A DNA stretch of 64,000 bases, from contig JARFJB010001987.1 of assembly GCA_036346205.1 (NCBI GenBank), positions 3,699,501 through 3,763,500 of the forward strand, read 5' to 3'. This document shows, one piece after another, positions 43,956 through 56,038 of the stretch. The first letter of the stretch is position 1; each line of letters opens with the position of its first letter. The translations under genes and the position numbers were made by a program. The notes beneath the pieces were generated by a model that did not search any database, had not been told where the DNA came from, and saw nothing but the letters and a program-made list of their open reading frames with translations. The DNA is from Vesta saturnalis. Lineage: Eukaryota; Arthropoda; Insecta; Coleoptera; Lampyridae.

Positions 43956-45785
43956 CCATTTGTATCAAATAACTTACAAAGTAATAGAAATAGAGAAAAA
44001 CTTTCTTCATAAAAATTGTACAGTTTTAGAGATGCACAATCGGAAAATATTAGTACATATGATCTATTTGCAAAATTACTATCAAATTTTGGAATATCTT
44101 TATTTTTTTATACAGCGTGAACAAGAATATCTATTTTAAAATTTCTCAGTTTTTTCAAATAGAACGTCGTGTATATTATTGCATATTTGGAATCAGCCAT
44201 CTTTCGTGATTCTAAAAATGTATGCATTTGATCATTTATACCGTATGAATCAGAAGTGATGATTATGGAAATTGCGGTAAGTTGAATATTAATACATTTT
44301 AAATTGTTTCAAGTTTTAAACAGAACTCCTTATATGCATGAAAAGAATCGGTGAAACAAGTCTGAAAGAGACAGACTTCAATTGAAATAAACAAGTTAAA
44401 TCTAAAATGAAACTTTGCACTTTAAATTTAAAATAAAGCCGTTACTAAAATAAACTTTTTCTCCAACCACCTAATTAAGACTATATTGTGACTATTTCGT
44501 ACCAAAAGTGGCCGATTTTCGGATTCTTCGGGTCTCCATGGCAACTGTGCAAAAAGTAGTTTATTTTTAGTCCTAGTGCAAAAAGTGAGTTAACCTTCAC
44601 TAAATATCAACTTCGTGTGAATGACGTTTGTGGGATTTCATTACTTCAACAAATACATTTTTGAAATGTTCGCATGTTCATCACAAACGACGTTTTCAGT
44701 TATAAATAAGTGTTGGTATTTAATATAACTTTGCTTTTTATTTTAATTTAAAGAAGTGTAAGTTTATTTAAACGGTTTGAATGAAAAGCTTCTGTAAACA
44801 TAAATCAACTTTTGCAGTTGCCGGTGATACTATCTATCTTCACATTATTTTACTATCTGTCACATTTGGATTAAATTTATACAGCTAAAATCTAATGAAT
44901 ATCAATTAAAAACTACACGGTAATTCTTTTTTTTACTAAAAAGTAGATAATATTCATTTTGTATCAAATGTGTATTATTAATGTCTGATGTACAAAAAAT
45001 GCATTCTCGGGACTTCCTTCCTCGTCCCGAAAATTGACATTTTTTCTACTAATAAAACAAAAAACTATTTTTTGTACAATCAAGCTTAAGTGACTAATTG
45101 AACTAATCGAGGTTAGGTACTAGTTAGCAAAGTAAAAAATGTAAATCAGTTTGAATAGTAAGCCTTGGATCACTTTGGTTGATTGGCATTTAAATTTCGT
45201 AAATTTTCTTTCTCTTAGTTCATTAGATAGTTAAGTTTGTTAGAAAAATGGAGTCGTTTGACAAAAGTGATTTAATTGACGTGATTTTTATACTAAGTGA
45301 GTGCCAGAAAAATTGTTTATTAGCCAGCAGAACTTATAAGGAAAGATTTTCCAATAAACTAAGATATCCAAGAGAAGAGTCGTTTAGAAATCATTTGGAA
45401 CGAACTGGAAATGTGAGTTACGAAAAACATGAAAGAGTGAAACCTGTGACATATGAAGAAAATGAATTTATGATTATGACGGCAGTTGTTGAAAATCCTC
45501 CTAAGTACTTAGTCGTCAATTAAGTACTGATCTCGGTATCTCTCGTACCTCAATTCAAAGAATAATTTAAAAAAATAAGTTTCACCCTTGCCATATACAA
45601 CTTCCCCAGCAGCTTTTAGATGCTGATTATCAAAAAGAATCACATTTTGTCAGTGGATACAAGACCAGCTTGCCGATCAGGTTAATTTTTTACAAAAAGT
45701 AGTGTTTTCCGACGAAGCAACATTTCATAAAGATGGAACTGTAAATAAGCATGAAAATGTAAACTTTCACCACTATCACACATAC
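43953..45785 (+). mobile_element. Mariner-like element, copy A (left arm of large palindrome)
   Basis: Reverse complement of 58,732-56,840 over about 1.3 kb of leader (shared words include GGAATATCTTTATTTTTTTAT and AAAGATGGCTGATT on the opposite strand), continuing into the transposase start at 45,248. The element is interrupted at about 45,785 by Penelope-type sequence. Leader similarity is high but has indels. Confidence 0.75.
45248..45785 (+). pseudogene. Mariner-like transposase N-terminal part, copy A
   Basis: MESFDKSDLIDVIFILSECQ then KNCLLASRTYKERFSNKLRY is the DUF4817-type start. The helix-turn-helix continues as VTYEENEFMIMTAVVENP. After TAA at 45,523, shifted frames give SSF-LLDADYQK-like and VVFSDEATFHKDGTVNKHEN near 45,700-45,765, with the first catalytic Asp. 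The rest is lost to the Penelope insertion. Confidence 0.75.
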
Positions 45786-45821
45786 TAAAATACTTATCTT
45801 TTTTGGGTTTTTTAATGGTGT

Positions 45822-45898
45822 ATTTTAAATTATAGAATCTAAACGTTTCGATAACACTTACAGTTATCTTCGTCAGTAGTAGTATCTATTAGAATTGT
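45822..45898 (-). ncRNA. Hammerhead-ribozyme-like motif in Penelope terminal repeat, copy 1
   Basis: The - strand carries the conserved core CTGACGA, a perfect 6-bp helix II (GATAAC with GTTATC, 7-base loop TGTAAGT), and then GAAAC. Helix I can form from CTA/TAG, ATAG/CTAT and, less well, outer AT pairs separated by internal loops. Helix III would be minimal (ACGT), as reported for Penelope hammerheads that work as dimers. The core is intact in this copy; activity is inferred, not shown. Confidence 0.6.
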
Positions 45899-46339
45899 TG
45901 AAGATAGTGAAAACAATTTTGTCAATGTTGAAAAATCAAAATATAAATATCAGCCTATTATTAATGTAAAAGTTTGGGAACCGTATAACGCCAACTGTAG
46001 AATTAAATCTAACAAAGAGATATCTTTATCAATAATTGGAAGTGTTATTAACAATGAAAAGCATAATGCAGAACGTTTTTTGTAATTTTTAATTTTAATC
46101 TTAATTTCAACTACCTATGTTAAATTATAGTGCTGTAGTGATTTAACACATAATTGGTAAAGAATTTGCTTCAAGGTCTAGGAAAAACAGAGCAAATAAA
46201 CCTAGACACACCAAAAGTCAAAATTAAAATCAAAATCAAGACGTATCATTATGCCTTTTTTTAATTATAAGATACCAAAACTTATTTAAACGGAGATTTT
46301 CTTCTTGTCTATTAAAATTATTAGGGTGTTTATGTATTT

Positions 46340-46600
46340 CAATAGCTTCACGTTGTAAACGAACATAATAATGAGTTTGTCTTAACAATATTTCCATATT
46401 GTCAAGGCATGGTCGGCCACCGCAGACATCTCTGGTTGACCTAATTTACAAAATCTCATATGTTCTTTACGTCTTGTATCAAAGCTACGTTTTGTGGTTC
46501 CAATGTATACCTTTCCACATGAACAAGATAACTTATACACACCGGAAGATGATAATGGGTTTGAAGGTGATCTTAAATGTTCTTTAATTTTTATTGTATG
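46340..46600 (-). pseudogene. Penelope GIY-YIG endonuclease domain (P3)
   Basis: GVYKLSCSCGKVYIGTTKRS is followed by RKEHMRFCKLGQPEMSAVAD. The GIY-YIG signature is present (Gly-Val-Tyr, Tyr-Ile-Gly) with the downstream Arg and the H-x-x-D-type tail (ADHALT). A stop follows near 46,385 and later sense (REAIEIHKHPNNFN-like) is in another frame. Confidence 0.75.
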
Positions 46601-46619
46601 TTTAAAAATAGCCCTAACG

Positions 46620-47560
46620 TCATATTTAATTAGGATTTTTTCAATTCCATGTATAATATTAGCTATAAAAGGAAGAAAAGTAGTACCAACGTTAAGAACT
46701 GGTTTTTCTTTAAGGTTACGCCTAGAAGGTGTAATAACATTATTAATATATGTAAGTCAATATCCATTATCTTGTAAGGATTTTGTTAAATATAAAGGTA
46801 TCTATCAGTGTGTGTCGGCTTTCTGTAAACCTTAAAAGATAGTGAATTATTATTTTTAGATATTAATATGTAAGGATACGGTAAACTTCCATTAGTTTCT
46901 TTTTCCATGGTAAACTGAATACTAGGATACATACCATTTATAAAAAACCAACAATTCATGCAGTGCCTCTTCTCTATGTCTCCAAATAACAAATGTGTCA
47001 TCTACATATCTATACCAAACTAAAGGTGTTTAGGAGTATTTTGTAACGCTGTTTCAAATTTTTCCATGTAAAAATTAGCTATAACAGGACCAAGGAGACT
47101 ACCCATTGCTACACCTTCAATCTGTTCATAAAATTTACTATTCCACTGAAAATAAGTTGAAGTAATGCAGTGCTGAAAAAGAATGTTATGTCCTTTGGAA
47201 AAAGATAATCAATGTATTCAATAGTTTCTTTTAGAGACTCTTTTGTAAGAAGTGAAACAACATAAAAACTGACCTTTATATCACCCTCTTCAATTTTGAA
47301 ACTATGCATTTTTTCAACAAAGTCGGCAGAATTTTTAATGTAATGGGGTGTTTTACCTATTTGAGATTGTCATAAAAATCTATGATGTTTTGCAATTAGA
47401 TTATTAGATTTATGGATTTTTGGTATACCATATAGACCAATTATTCGATTTAACTGGATTATTTTATTTGATGTCATGTTTATATTTGTGAATGTTTCTA
47501 TCATTTTCAAATTGAAGTTTTTCACAACTTCACACTTACATCATAACTTGATTAAATTTT
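46620..47560 (-). pseudogene. Penelope reverse transcriptase (P3)
   Basis: KIEEGDIKVSFYVVSLLTKE and LKETIEYIDYLFPKDI (47,300-47,190) lead into FYEQIEGVAMGSLLGPVIAN (near 47,130-47,070). The catalytic WYRYVDDTFVIW follows near 47,020-46,985, then IQFTMEKETNGSLPY and SLSFKVYRKPTHTDRYL. Several stops and shifts occur, but all RT boxes can be found. The family copies its RNA at a nicked target. Confidence 0.85.
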
Positions 47561-47800
47561 GTCAAATGTGTTTTTTTGGCTGACATTTTTCATTGTTAGC
47601 CTTCGACCGTTAGGGGGTGTTATGATTTGTCATCTTTTAGTCAGTTTAGCAATATTTAGTTTTTAATCACGTAGTTATTGTTTACTAAAATTTAATTCTA
47701 TAGTTGACTTTATACGTTTCTCAAACTGCTATATTAATAGCAGGCTGATGTTTATGTTTTAATTTTTCAACTTTGACAAAATTGTTATCAACATCTTTAA

Positions 47801-47876
47801 CAATTTTAATAGATATTACTACTGACGAAGGCAACTGTAAGTGTTATCGAAACGTTTAGATTCTATAATTTAAAAT
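47801..47876 (+). ncRNA. Hammerhead-ribozyme-like motif in Penelope terminal repeat, copy 2 (inverted)
   Basis: Inverted partner of the copy at 45,822-45,898. CTGACGA and GAAAC are intact. Helix II reads GGCAAC/GTTATC with one C-A mismatch and one G-U pair. Outer helix I words (ATTTTA with TAAAAT, ATAG with CTAT) are complementary. It lies on the strand opposite to the RT gene. Confidence 0.55.
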
Positions 47877-47935
47877 ACACCATTAAAAAACCCAAAAAAG
47901 GTAAGTATTTTGTTATGTGTGATAATGGTGAAAGT

Positions 47936-48420
47936 TTACATTTTCATGCTTATTTACAGTTCCATTTTTATGGAAGGTTGCTTCGTCGGAAAACATTACT
48001 TTTTGTAGAAAATTAAGCTGATCGGCAAGCTGGTCTTGTATCCACTGGCAAAATGTTATTCTTTTTGTTAATCAGCATCCAAAAGCTCCTGGGGAAGTCG
48101 TATATGGTAAGGGTGAAACTTGTTTTTTTTTAATTATTCTTTGAATTGAGGTACGAAAGATATCGGGATCAGTACTTAATTGACGACAACTTGTGTGAGG
48201 ATTTTCAACAACTGCCGTTATAATCATAAATTCATTTTCTTCATATGTCATAGGTTTCAGCCTTTCACGTTTTTCGCAACTCATTTCCAGTTCGTTGAAA
48301 ACGTTCCAAAAGGTTTCTAAACGACTTTGGATATCTAAGTTTATTGGAAAATCTTCCCACTTATAAGCTCTGCTAGCTAATAAACAATTTTTTTGGCACT
48401 CGCCCAGTATAAAAATCATG
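47936..48420 (-). pseudogene. Mariner-like transposase N-terminal part, right arm (copy B, distal piece)
   Basis: MIFILGECQKNCLLASRAYK begins at 48,419. PMTYEENEFMIITAVVENPH then TSCRQLSTDPDIFRTSIQRI follow. In other frames to 47,936 come the codons around the first catalytic Asp (SDEATF on the - strand near 47,985). It is an inverted copy of 45,280-45,785. The preceding codons of this gene lie at 56,857-56,832, beyond the RTE insertion. Confidence 0.75.
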
Positions 48421-49059
48421 ACATTTAAATAACTATAACTGGAAAAGCTAAAAAAAGAAGTTTTACTCTAAAAGCTTACTTTTTTCGATTGAATTCAAAT
48501 ACCTTCTTTTATTTTCGAAACAATAAAACAAGAAATCGGGTAAATTTTAAATTTGTTGTAATAAAAATTTAAACATAAAAGATTATCGTACTTTTTAAGT
48601 TAAATAATTAGCTTTATTTCGGTGCTTTCAGTTAAATACATGTTAATACATGTTAAGTGACAACTTCTAAATCAATCAAATAAGGGTAAGCGTTTGAACA
48701 GGTTTTTATACTCAGCGGTTTGAATATTAATAATAAACAAAGATAATGATAATCTAACCAGTAAAAGGCTCTTTAGTTGAAATAGGCGCGAAATAACATT
48801 AATTATTGCCACAGTATTTACGAAAAATACGGCTCAATCAAACCCATGTGATTGTTAAAATTTTAACTTTAAAAGATTATAAAGCAAACGTAAATATTTT
48901 GTCTAAGGAGTGAAGTCGAACATATAAACACAATGAATTAATAGAGAACTAACAAAATATTTATTTAAGTTGTCACGGCTAACGACAATAATAAAACTGA
49001 TTCGATAAATAAATATTAAATGACATTGAAATAACTGTAACTCGAAAAGCTAAAAAAAA
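48421..49059. other. AT-rich segment bounded by a 43-bp direct repeat
   Basis: TAACTATAACTGGAAAAGC near 48,432 recurs as TAACTGTAACTCGAAAAGC near 49,029, each followed by an A-rich run. Between them nothing is recognisable. It may be part of the LINE 5' region or an earlier insertion. Confidence 0.35.
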
Positions 49060-51883
49060 ATAAATAAATAAATAATAATTGAATCATTTGGTCGCTAATA
49101 AATACCAGCAAGTCCGTTGAGGGGCGCGGAACCAGGAATCGCGTATAGAGCAGTATGGTTGAAACGCGTGGTGTGATTGAAGGGTAGGTAAGAAAAAAAG
49201 ATGTCCATGAATATATGTACATTTTGAGATTTATACAGTAAGTATACGATCTATTATTTATATCTATCTATTATGTCGTGACAGTAGACAAATAACTGTC
49301 CGGAAGTAGCACGATACCGTTAGTAGGGAATGCTACATCGTCCGGGGCACGATTTGGTCAGTAACCCATCTGCTCGCTATGGTATTATTCAAGAAAACAA
49401 TACAATTGCCTCGGATCGACCTGGCTACAAGGGGCGGCCAAGGTCGAAACAGACAGGCCCTGTTGCTGACGAGTGTGCAAGGAATGAATGGCGAGTCGGT
49501 ACGTGGAATGTTAGAGGTATGCACGGTATACAATTTTAAATTGCGAATGTAATGTACGAAAGACACCTTGATATTCTGTGTGTATCGGAGACAAAGCGCA
49601 AAGGAAAGGATGCTGTGGAGATGGAGGATGGCAGCCTGGCACTATGGTCAGGAGTTGAGAAGGAAATGCAAGGCGCAAAAGGAGTTGGGATGATCATAAG
49701 TGAAAGAGCGAAAAGATGTGTTAAACAGTACGAATTGGTATCTCCCCGGGTAATATGGGTTAGAATGAAAGTGGAGTTTCGAAGAATTTTTCTTAAGAAA
49801 GAGACCAGGAGCGTGAGAATTTCTAGAACGAAGTAGAGAACGTGTTGGATGTATGTAAGCCAAACGAAAGAGTGATTATAGCGGGGGATATGAACGGATG
49901 GGTGGGTGTACAGAGATAACATAGTGAACGCGTTCTAGGAAAGTTCGGAGACCACAGAGTCAATGAGAACGGTGAACACCTGCTGAACACCTGTGTTGAG
50001 AGAAGCCTGTTTGTATCCAATACGTGGTTTAAACATAAAAATGTGCATATGTATACACGGCAAAGAGATGAATCTAAATGTATGATAGACCTGATAGTGT
50101 ATGATGAACGGCTTAGAAACCTGGTGAAAGACATAAAAGTAATGAACGGATCGGAGTGTGGATCGGACCACTTTTTGGTTGTATCGAGAGTATGTGTAGG
50201 GCAAAAGTGGGTCTGGAGAAGGAAATCAAACGTAGTGCGAACGTCCAGACTTACGGTTGACAAACTAGTGGATAACGGTGCGAGAATGAAATACGCAAAT
50301 GCTGTGAGTAAAGAGTTGAATGTGAATGAAACAGTGTGGAACGAATAAATAAAAGACACTGACGTTGAAAGTGCATGGATAAGCTTGAAAAACTCTGTTG
50401 TCAATTGTGCTGTGCGAATATGTGGAAGAGTGATTGTAGGTAGACAGAAAAAGTGTGCTTGGTGGAATGAGTCGGGAAAAAAGGTAGTAAGTAAGAAAAA
50501 AGATGCGTACATGGCAATGATTGCTGCAAAAATGAGACTGAGAAGAAGCGATTGTATGAGGTGTACAGATTAAGAAACAAAGAAGCGAAGGAGGCAGTGA
50601 GAATAAGTAAAGAGGAAGTGATGGCTGTGGAAGGAGAGAAAATGCAGAATGATTTTGAGGGAAACAAAAACTCTTCTGGAAATGGGTCAAAAATACAAAA
50701 CGTGGCCCAAAACAGAACGCTGCAGGAGTGATGAATGCTAAAAACGAAATAGTATGGGACGATTGTGAAGTGAGGAAATGCTGGCAAGAATATTTCGGAA
50801 AGCTGTACAGTAGTGAGGAAAGTAAGACTGAAGGGTTAAATGAGGAGAATATAGAAGAAATGATGAATGAAACTGAGAGGGATATTGGAATAAATGAGGT
50901 AGAAAAAACGGTAGGAAGGTTGAAAAACGGTAAGGGAGCAGGCGTAGATGAAATCACTAGTGAAATGCTCAAGTATGGTGGTGCAAAGCTTATACGAAGA
51001 TTGTATGAATTATTCAATGTATGCCTTATGTGTGGAAAAGTGCCGAGTGATTGGGAGAGCGCGATCATTGTACCATTGTATAAGGGTAAGGGGAATATGA
51101 GTAATTGTAAGAACGAAAGAGGAGTAAGCTTGTTCAGCGCACCTGGTAAAGTATTTGGAAGAATACTTATTGATATAGTATGAGAAACTACACAAACTAA
51201 GATGTTGGATGTGCAAGGTGGCTTTATGCCAGGGAAAGGATGGTTGGATCTCTCCAGCAGGAGATCGAAAAGTTTTTAAAGGTAAAAAGGAAGTTGTACT
51301 GTGCGTTTGTAGATCTGGAGAAAGCATATGACGGAGTGAGAAGAGAAAAGCTGTGGGAAATATTAAATGAATATGGCGTAAATAAATGTCTAATAAATGG
51401 AATAAGGGCAGTATACAACGGTAGTCGGGCATGTGTTAGGGTGAGAGGAGGTGTGAGTGAATACTTTAATAGTGAGCAAGAAGTGCGACAAGGCTGTGTG
51501 ATGTCACTGTGGTTGTTCAATGTATGCATGGATAAATGTCTTAGACAAGCATGTACCGATACAAATGGTGTAATGGTTGGTGACGTAAATCTACGACTTC
51601 TGGTGTATGCAGATGACACAGTCTTATTAAGTGACAGTGCGGATGAGCTGCAAACCGCTCTGAGGAAGTTTGATACGGTCTGTGAGAGCATGGACCTAAA
51701 GGTAAACGTGAACAAAACTAAGATTGTGGTGTTCAATCGGGAAGGTGGAAAGGAGAGTAGAGTATTTACTCTGCAAGATGGAACTGTGGAGCAAGTGGAC
51801 GAGCTGGTATATCTCGGTAGAATGTTTACTGCAGATGGTACAATTGAGAGCGAGATTGGACGAAGGGCCAATGCTGGAAGGAA
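49060..51883 (+). pseudogene. RTE-like LINE, 5' leader, endonuclease and RT (first part)
   Basis: The leader is followed by an APE-type endonuclease: EWRVGTWNVRGMHG (near 49,485), LDILCVSETKRKG, a GDMNGWVG box near 49,888 and GSECGSDHFLVVSRV near 50,150-50,190. RT follows with LKNGKGAGVDEITSEMLKYG, WESAIIVPLYKGKG, YCAFVDLEKAYDGVRR, EVRQGCVMSLWLFNVCMDK and LLVYADDTVLLSDS (51,600-51,640). Stops at 49,538, 50,346 and 51,181 and several shifts make it dead. Family: RTE-like, of the type often annotated as craniofacial development protein 2-like. It is interrupted at 51,883 by a hAT element. Confidence 0.85.
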
Positions 51884-52738
51884 CATGGGCGTAGCCAGCG
51901 AGGGGTAGGGAGGGGCAACTGCCCCCCCCCTGGAAGAGCAAAAATAAATTAAATAATTTTTAAATTTTAATAAACAAAAAATTAAACCTAAAATATACAT
52001 ATTTTTTCTGTTCTGCATATTTTTTTGTTATCTGTTTTACATATATTTTGTTTGTTGTTGTGGTCGTTTGGTTGCTTTTATGAATATTTTAAAATTAATT
52101 AATAACCTCTAATAAATAAAATTATTCGCGTGTCCTTTGTCACTAAAATATATTTCATCAGCAAAAAACAAAGCTGTTTGAAAAACTGACATAGTGCTAA
52201 ATATATATTAATAGCGTTTTCGATCTATGCATTTAGAATTGTCCCACACCAGAATTGGGTAAAAACGAGTGTTCGATTTACTCTCAGGATACGTCAATTT
52301 TTAGTGTTCGATTCAACCACTTAACAGTCGGACATTTTTGAGAAAAATGGTAAAAAAATTGTCACTTTTTTTTTGTTTTCATTTAACTACATTTTTTAAT
52401 CCTATTAATTAATTAAAATAAATATACTCAATAAGTAGTTTTAGTGTGAAATATTTTGAAACATTCAATACACAATCCTACATCAGAATCCGAAATAAAT
52501 ACTCTTATAACGTACGTAAGACCTGCACCAACAAGTTAAAACAAGTTAAAACAAAAGTTGCCTGAACGAGACTCGGGATCGTCAGTGTACGGAAAAATGT
52601 CACGCCGAGTGCAGTTCTGCAAAACTATAAGTGGTTAAAACACAACTTGCTCCAAATCTAACATAGGACAATATTTTTGCAACAACTATTGAGTTGGTGT
52701 GTAATGCTCTTGTCTAGCGACAGTGTCCTATTTAATAG

Positions 52739-53086
52739 TGTAACGAAACGCCACTGGTTTTCGTCGAGAAAAATCGAGATACAAGTGAGGAATATACGGA
52801 ACCGGCGATGCGAATGTTCTGGCAATTTCTAGGCTTAAAAGGGTATATAAAATTGCCTATCCGGCGCGAAGACAGACAGTACAGTACAGTACATAGTGCA
52901 GGATACGAAGTTGCATACGGCGAATAAAAAGCGAGGCGCGAGATTTAAAAGGGGAATAGTTAAAAAGTGTTGAGAAACTGAATATTTGTGTTGTTTTGTT
53001 AACTTTATTGGTTTTAAATAAAGTTGGTGTGAATAGTTATCAGTGTTAAATTATTGCCTGAGAAACATGAGGGAAAATCCGTAACA
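52739..53086 (+). mobile_element. Solo LTR (348 bp) inside the hAT element
   Basis: It starts TGTAACGAAACGCC and ends CCGTAACA. ATAG flanks it (52,735-52,738 and 53,087-53,090). The interior has GGGTATATAAAAT at about 52,840 (TATA), CAGACAGTACAGTACAGTAC after it, and AATAAA signals near 52,923 and 53,018. The tidy U3-R-U5 order and 4-bp duplication fit a gypsy-type LTR left by recombination. No internal region remains. Confidence 0.85.
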
Positions 53087-53133
53087 ATAGTTTTACCACA
53101 GAATAAAGAGACAGAAATCACAGAAAAGACAAT

Positions 53134-56038
53134 ATGGATATAAGAAATTGGTTACAAAAAGGTAAGTTAAATAATTTCAGTAGAAAATTAAATTTTTAAT
53201 TATAATCATTCCATTAGAAATGGTCCAAAAATTTGAAAATTGGTTGCTCGACCAGCACCAAATAAAACAAAACTACCATGTAATGATAGCTTATAATGTA
53301 AATATGTGATATCCGATGTTAATTTTTGTTCAAAATTATTTGTATCGCAACGTTTGGAAAAAAATTCAATTGCAGCCCTTTACAAAATTGCCAATTGCTC
53401 TTTACTCTTTGCTTGTATCTTTGTGAAACAATTTTTATTAGCTTTGGCAAAAGATTCTGTGCATTATTAATATAATTTTATATATTTTTCATTATTATGA
53501 TGCCTTCCAATTATAACAAAAATTACAATAATGCACCGATTTTGACAGCTGATATCTCAAATGGGACTAAATATAAAAACTTGAAATTTTCACATATTAA
53601 AGATCAAACAGCACTTTATACGTGCTATTAATTTCATTTTGTGTTTTTAATCTAGAGAAAAAATATTAACATCGGATATAGTATGTCACATTATAAGCTA
53701 TCATTACATGGTAGTTTTGTTTTATACTAATTTTTATACTAGGGACTAAGAACAAGAATGATATTAGGTTATTATTTTTAGGTCAAAAATCTCTAAAACG
53801 GAAAAAAGTTCATGATAACAGTAGTGGAAGTGGAAGCAATGATTGTGATGGAGATGAAAATAAAATGGTCGGAACATCAAACTCGGAATCTATTTTTGAA
53901 GGAGGCTCAAGTAGTTCTTCAAATCTACATGAAGCTGTCTCTGGAACTGGGACCTCTAAACAAACTGAAGAACGCGATGGCTACCATGAAAATGGCATTG
54001 GTCGTTATGTTAGTTGTGCCAATAACTTGCCTTCTGAAAAAAAGAAGGAATTGTTGACAAACCCTTGGATTCCATCATCCAATTACGATTTTGCTTCTGA
54101 TGCCATTCACTTGAAAAGAAAATTTAACCATCGCTGGTTAGATCAATATACTCCATGGCTGGTGTACTCAAGTCGTTTGAAAGGTGCTCTATGTTTGTAT
54201 TGTGTTTTATTTCCGCCAAGAATTGCTACAGTTAAAGGAGTTTTGGGGTCATTTATGGTAAGGCCTTACATGAAATTTAAGGGTATACATGAAAATTGCA
54301 GAAAGCACGTTGGCAGCCATTACCACAAATCTTCAACAGCTGCTGCAAAAGCATTTCTTGAAAATGCTCCTGTTGAAGTCCAGTTGCACATAGGGCACCA
54401 TAAGACGATTGAAGAAAATAAATAAATATTGTCAGCAATTATTTCATGCATAATATTTTGTGGAATTCATGATTTGCCGCTTAGAGGAAAACAAGGAAAT
54501 GAGGGAGTTTTCTTTGACCTTTTAAATTTGAGGATTGACTCTGGTGATGAGAAGCTAAAGAGCCACTTGGATAAATGTCAAAAAAACGCAGTCTATACCT
54601 CACCAACAATTCAAAATGAGATCATACAATTATGCGGTAAAGTTATCAAAGAAAAATAATCGAAGACTGTAAACGGGCAAAAGCTTATGCTGTAATGGCT
54701 GATGAAACAGTAGATATCGCTGGAAAAGAGCAGCTTTCTATTGGATTAAGGTTCTATGATGAAAGCCAAAAATAATCAGGAGGAATTTGTAGGCTACATT
54801 GAGTTAAAATGTCAAGATGCTTCTACAATCGCTAGCGCAATTCAAAGTTTTTAGAAGATAATAATTTTTCCGCCGATAATTGTGTGATTCGGATTTGACG
54901 GGTGTTCCACGATGGCCGGCAAAGAAGGTAGTGTACAGGCCATTCTTAAAAAAAAGTACGCTAAATCTTTATTTTTCCATTGCTCCAGCCACAGACTAAA
55001 TCTTGCGGTCAATGATACTAGCAAGCTACCAGAAATAAGAAACACAATTGCAACGGTTAAAGACACAATAACCTTCTTTCGTGAATCGCCAGCCCGTCGG
55101 AAATCGGTTCCAAATCTTTCAAGGCTCTGTGAGACCAGATGGTCGGAAAAATTTCAGAAAGCTTCACTGACATTGTTAAAGCACTACAACATCTATCTGT
55201 CGAAGGAAACTTTGCCACAAGAAAATCTGCCTACCAATTGCACTGTGTAGTTACTAAACCAATATTCATCTTAGGTTTAAACATAATTGCAAGATACTCT
55301 GCAATCTTGGAACCCGTTGTAAACGTTTTACAAGGTAAAAGTATGGATATGGTTATGGTGAAGAAACATATTGATGATATTCTAGATGTAATCAAGGAAG
55401 ATCTACAAGATGTCGAAAATGTTTCTTATGAATTATTTAAAAAATCACTTGATATCGCAGAGAAAGTAGGGTTTGAGTTGTCAGTACCACGAGTCACTCA
55501 AAAGCAAGTACACAGAAGTAATCCACCATCTGAGTCTGCAGTTGAATACTGGAAGCGGTCAATAATCATCCCCTATCTTGATTCTTTAACTTCGTCTTTG
55601 GATGCTAGATTCTCCAACGAAAATACACCTGCTTTTGCTTTAACTTATCTTCATCCTTCAAGCATGCTCAAAATGGCTTCAAAAGATTTCAAAAATGATG
55701 CAGAATCTTTCATGGAATTTTATAAGTTGAGTGATGTCTCTGCAGAATTAGATTTGTGGTACAATATGTGGAAGAAGAAGAATTTAACAGAAGACAAATT
55801 AAAGGACATCGAAGTGGCTGCACTTTTGGAGGAAGCTAATGTTTTTTTCCCTGCAACAAGGCATGCACTGCTAATATTAAGTGCTTTCCCATCCACTACT
55901 GCTACCGTGGAAAGATCGTTCAGTACCCTGCGAAGGGTAAAAACCTGGCTCAGGAGTACAATGGGTGATGACAGACTCACTGGGTTGTGTTTGATGAGTG
56001 TGCATCGAAAATTTTGGAGGAAAATCAGGACTGCATAG
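53134..56038 (+). pseudogene. hAT transposase (TTF/ZMYM zinc finger, DUF4371, hAT dimerisation), two exons
   Basis: Exon 1 (53,134-53,161) encodes MDIRNWLQK and is followed by GTAAGT. A 620-bp intron ends TTATTTTTAG at 53,781. Exon 2 has a Ser-rich lead, then the TTF-type finger (WLVYSSRLKGALCLYCVLF, RKHVGSHYHKSS). DUF4371-like sequence follows: IISCIIFCGIHDLPLRGKQ, then, frame-shifted, MADETVDIAGKEQL with a catalytic-type Asp, FDGCSTMAGKEG and CSSHRLNLAVND. The hAT C-terminal dimerisation block reads RHALLILSAFPSTTATVERS. TAA at 54,423 and shifts near 54,660, 54,780, 54,860 and 55,160 inactivate it. Confidence 0.9.

Larger units (their letters stand above)
45786..47935 (-). mobile_element. 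Penelope-like retroelement (P3) with inverted terminal repeats
   Basis: On the - strand the element encodes RT (47,560-46,620) then GIY-YIG (46,560-46,400). Its ends (45,786-45,960 and 47,720-47,935) are inverted copies of each other, each with a hammerhead-like motif. Both borders cut the same mariner transposase codons, on opposite strands. Confidence 0.75.

Noticed and set aside
49823..52018. Several long Ser/Phe-rich frames on the - strand
   Set aside because: Antisense of the RTE endonuclease and RT; codon pattern is the mirror of the real gene.
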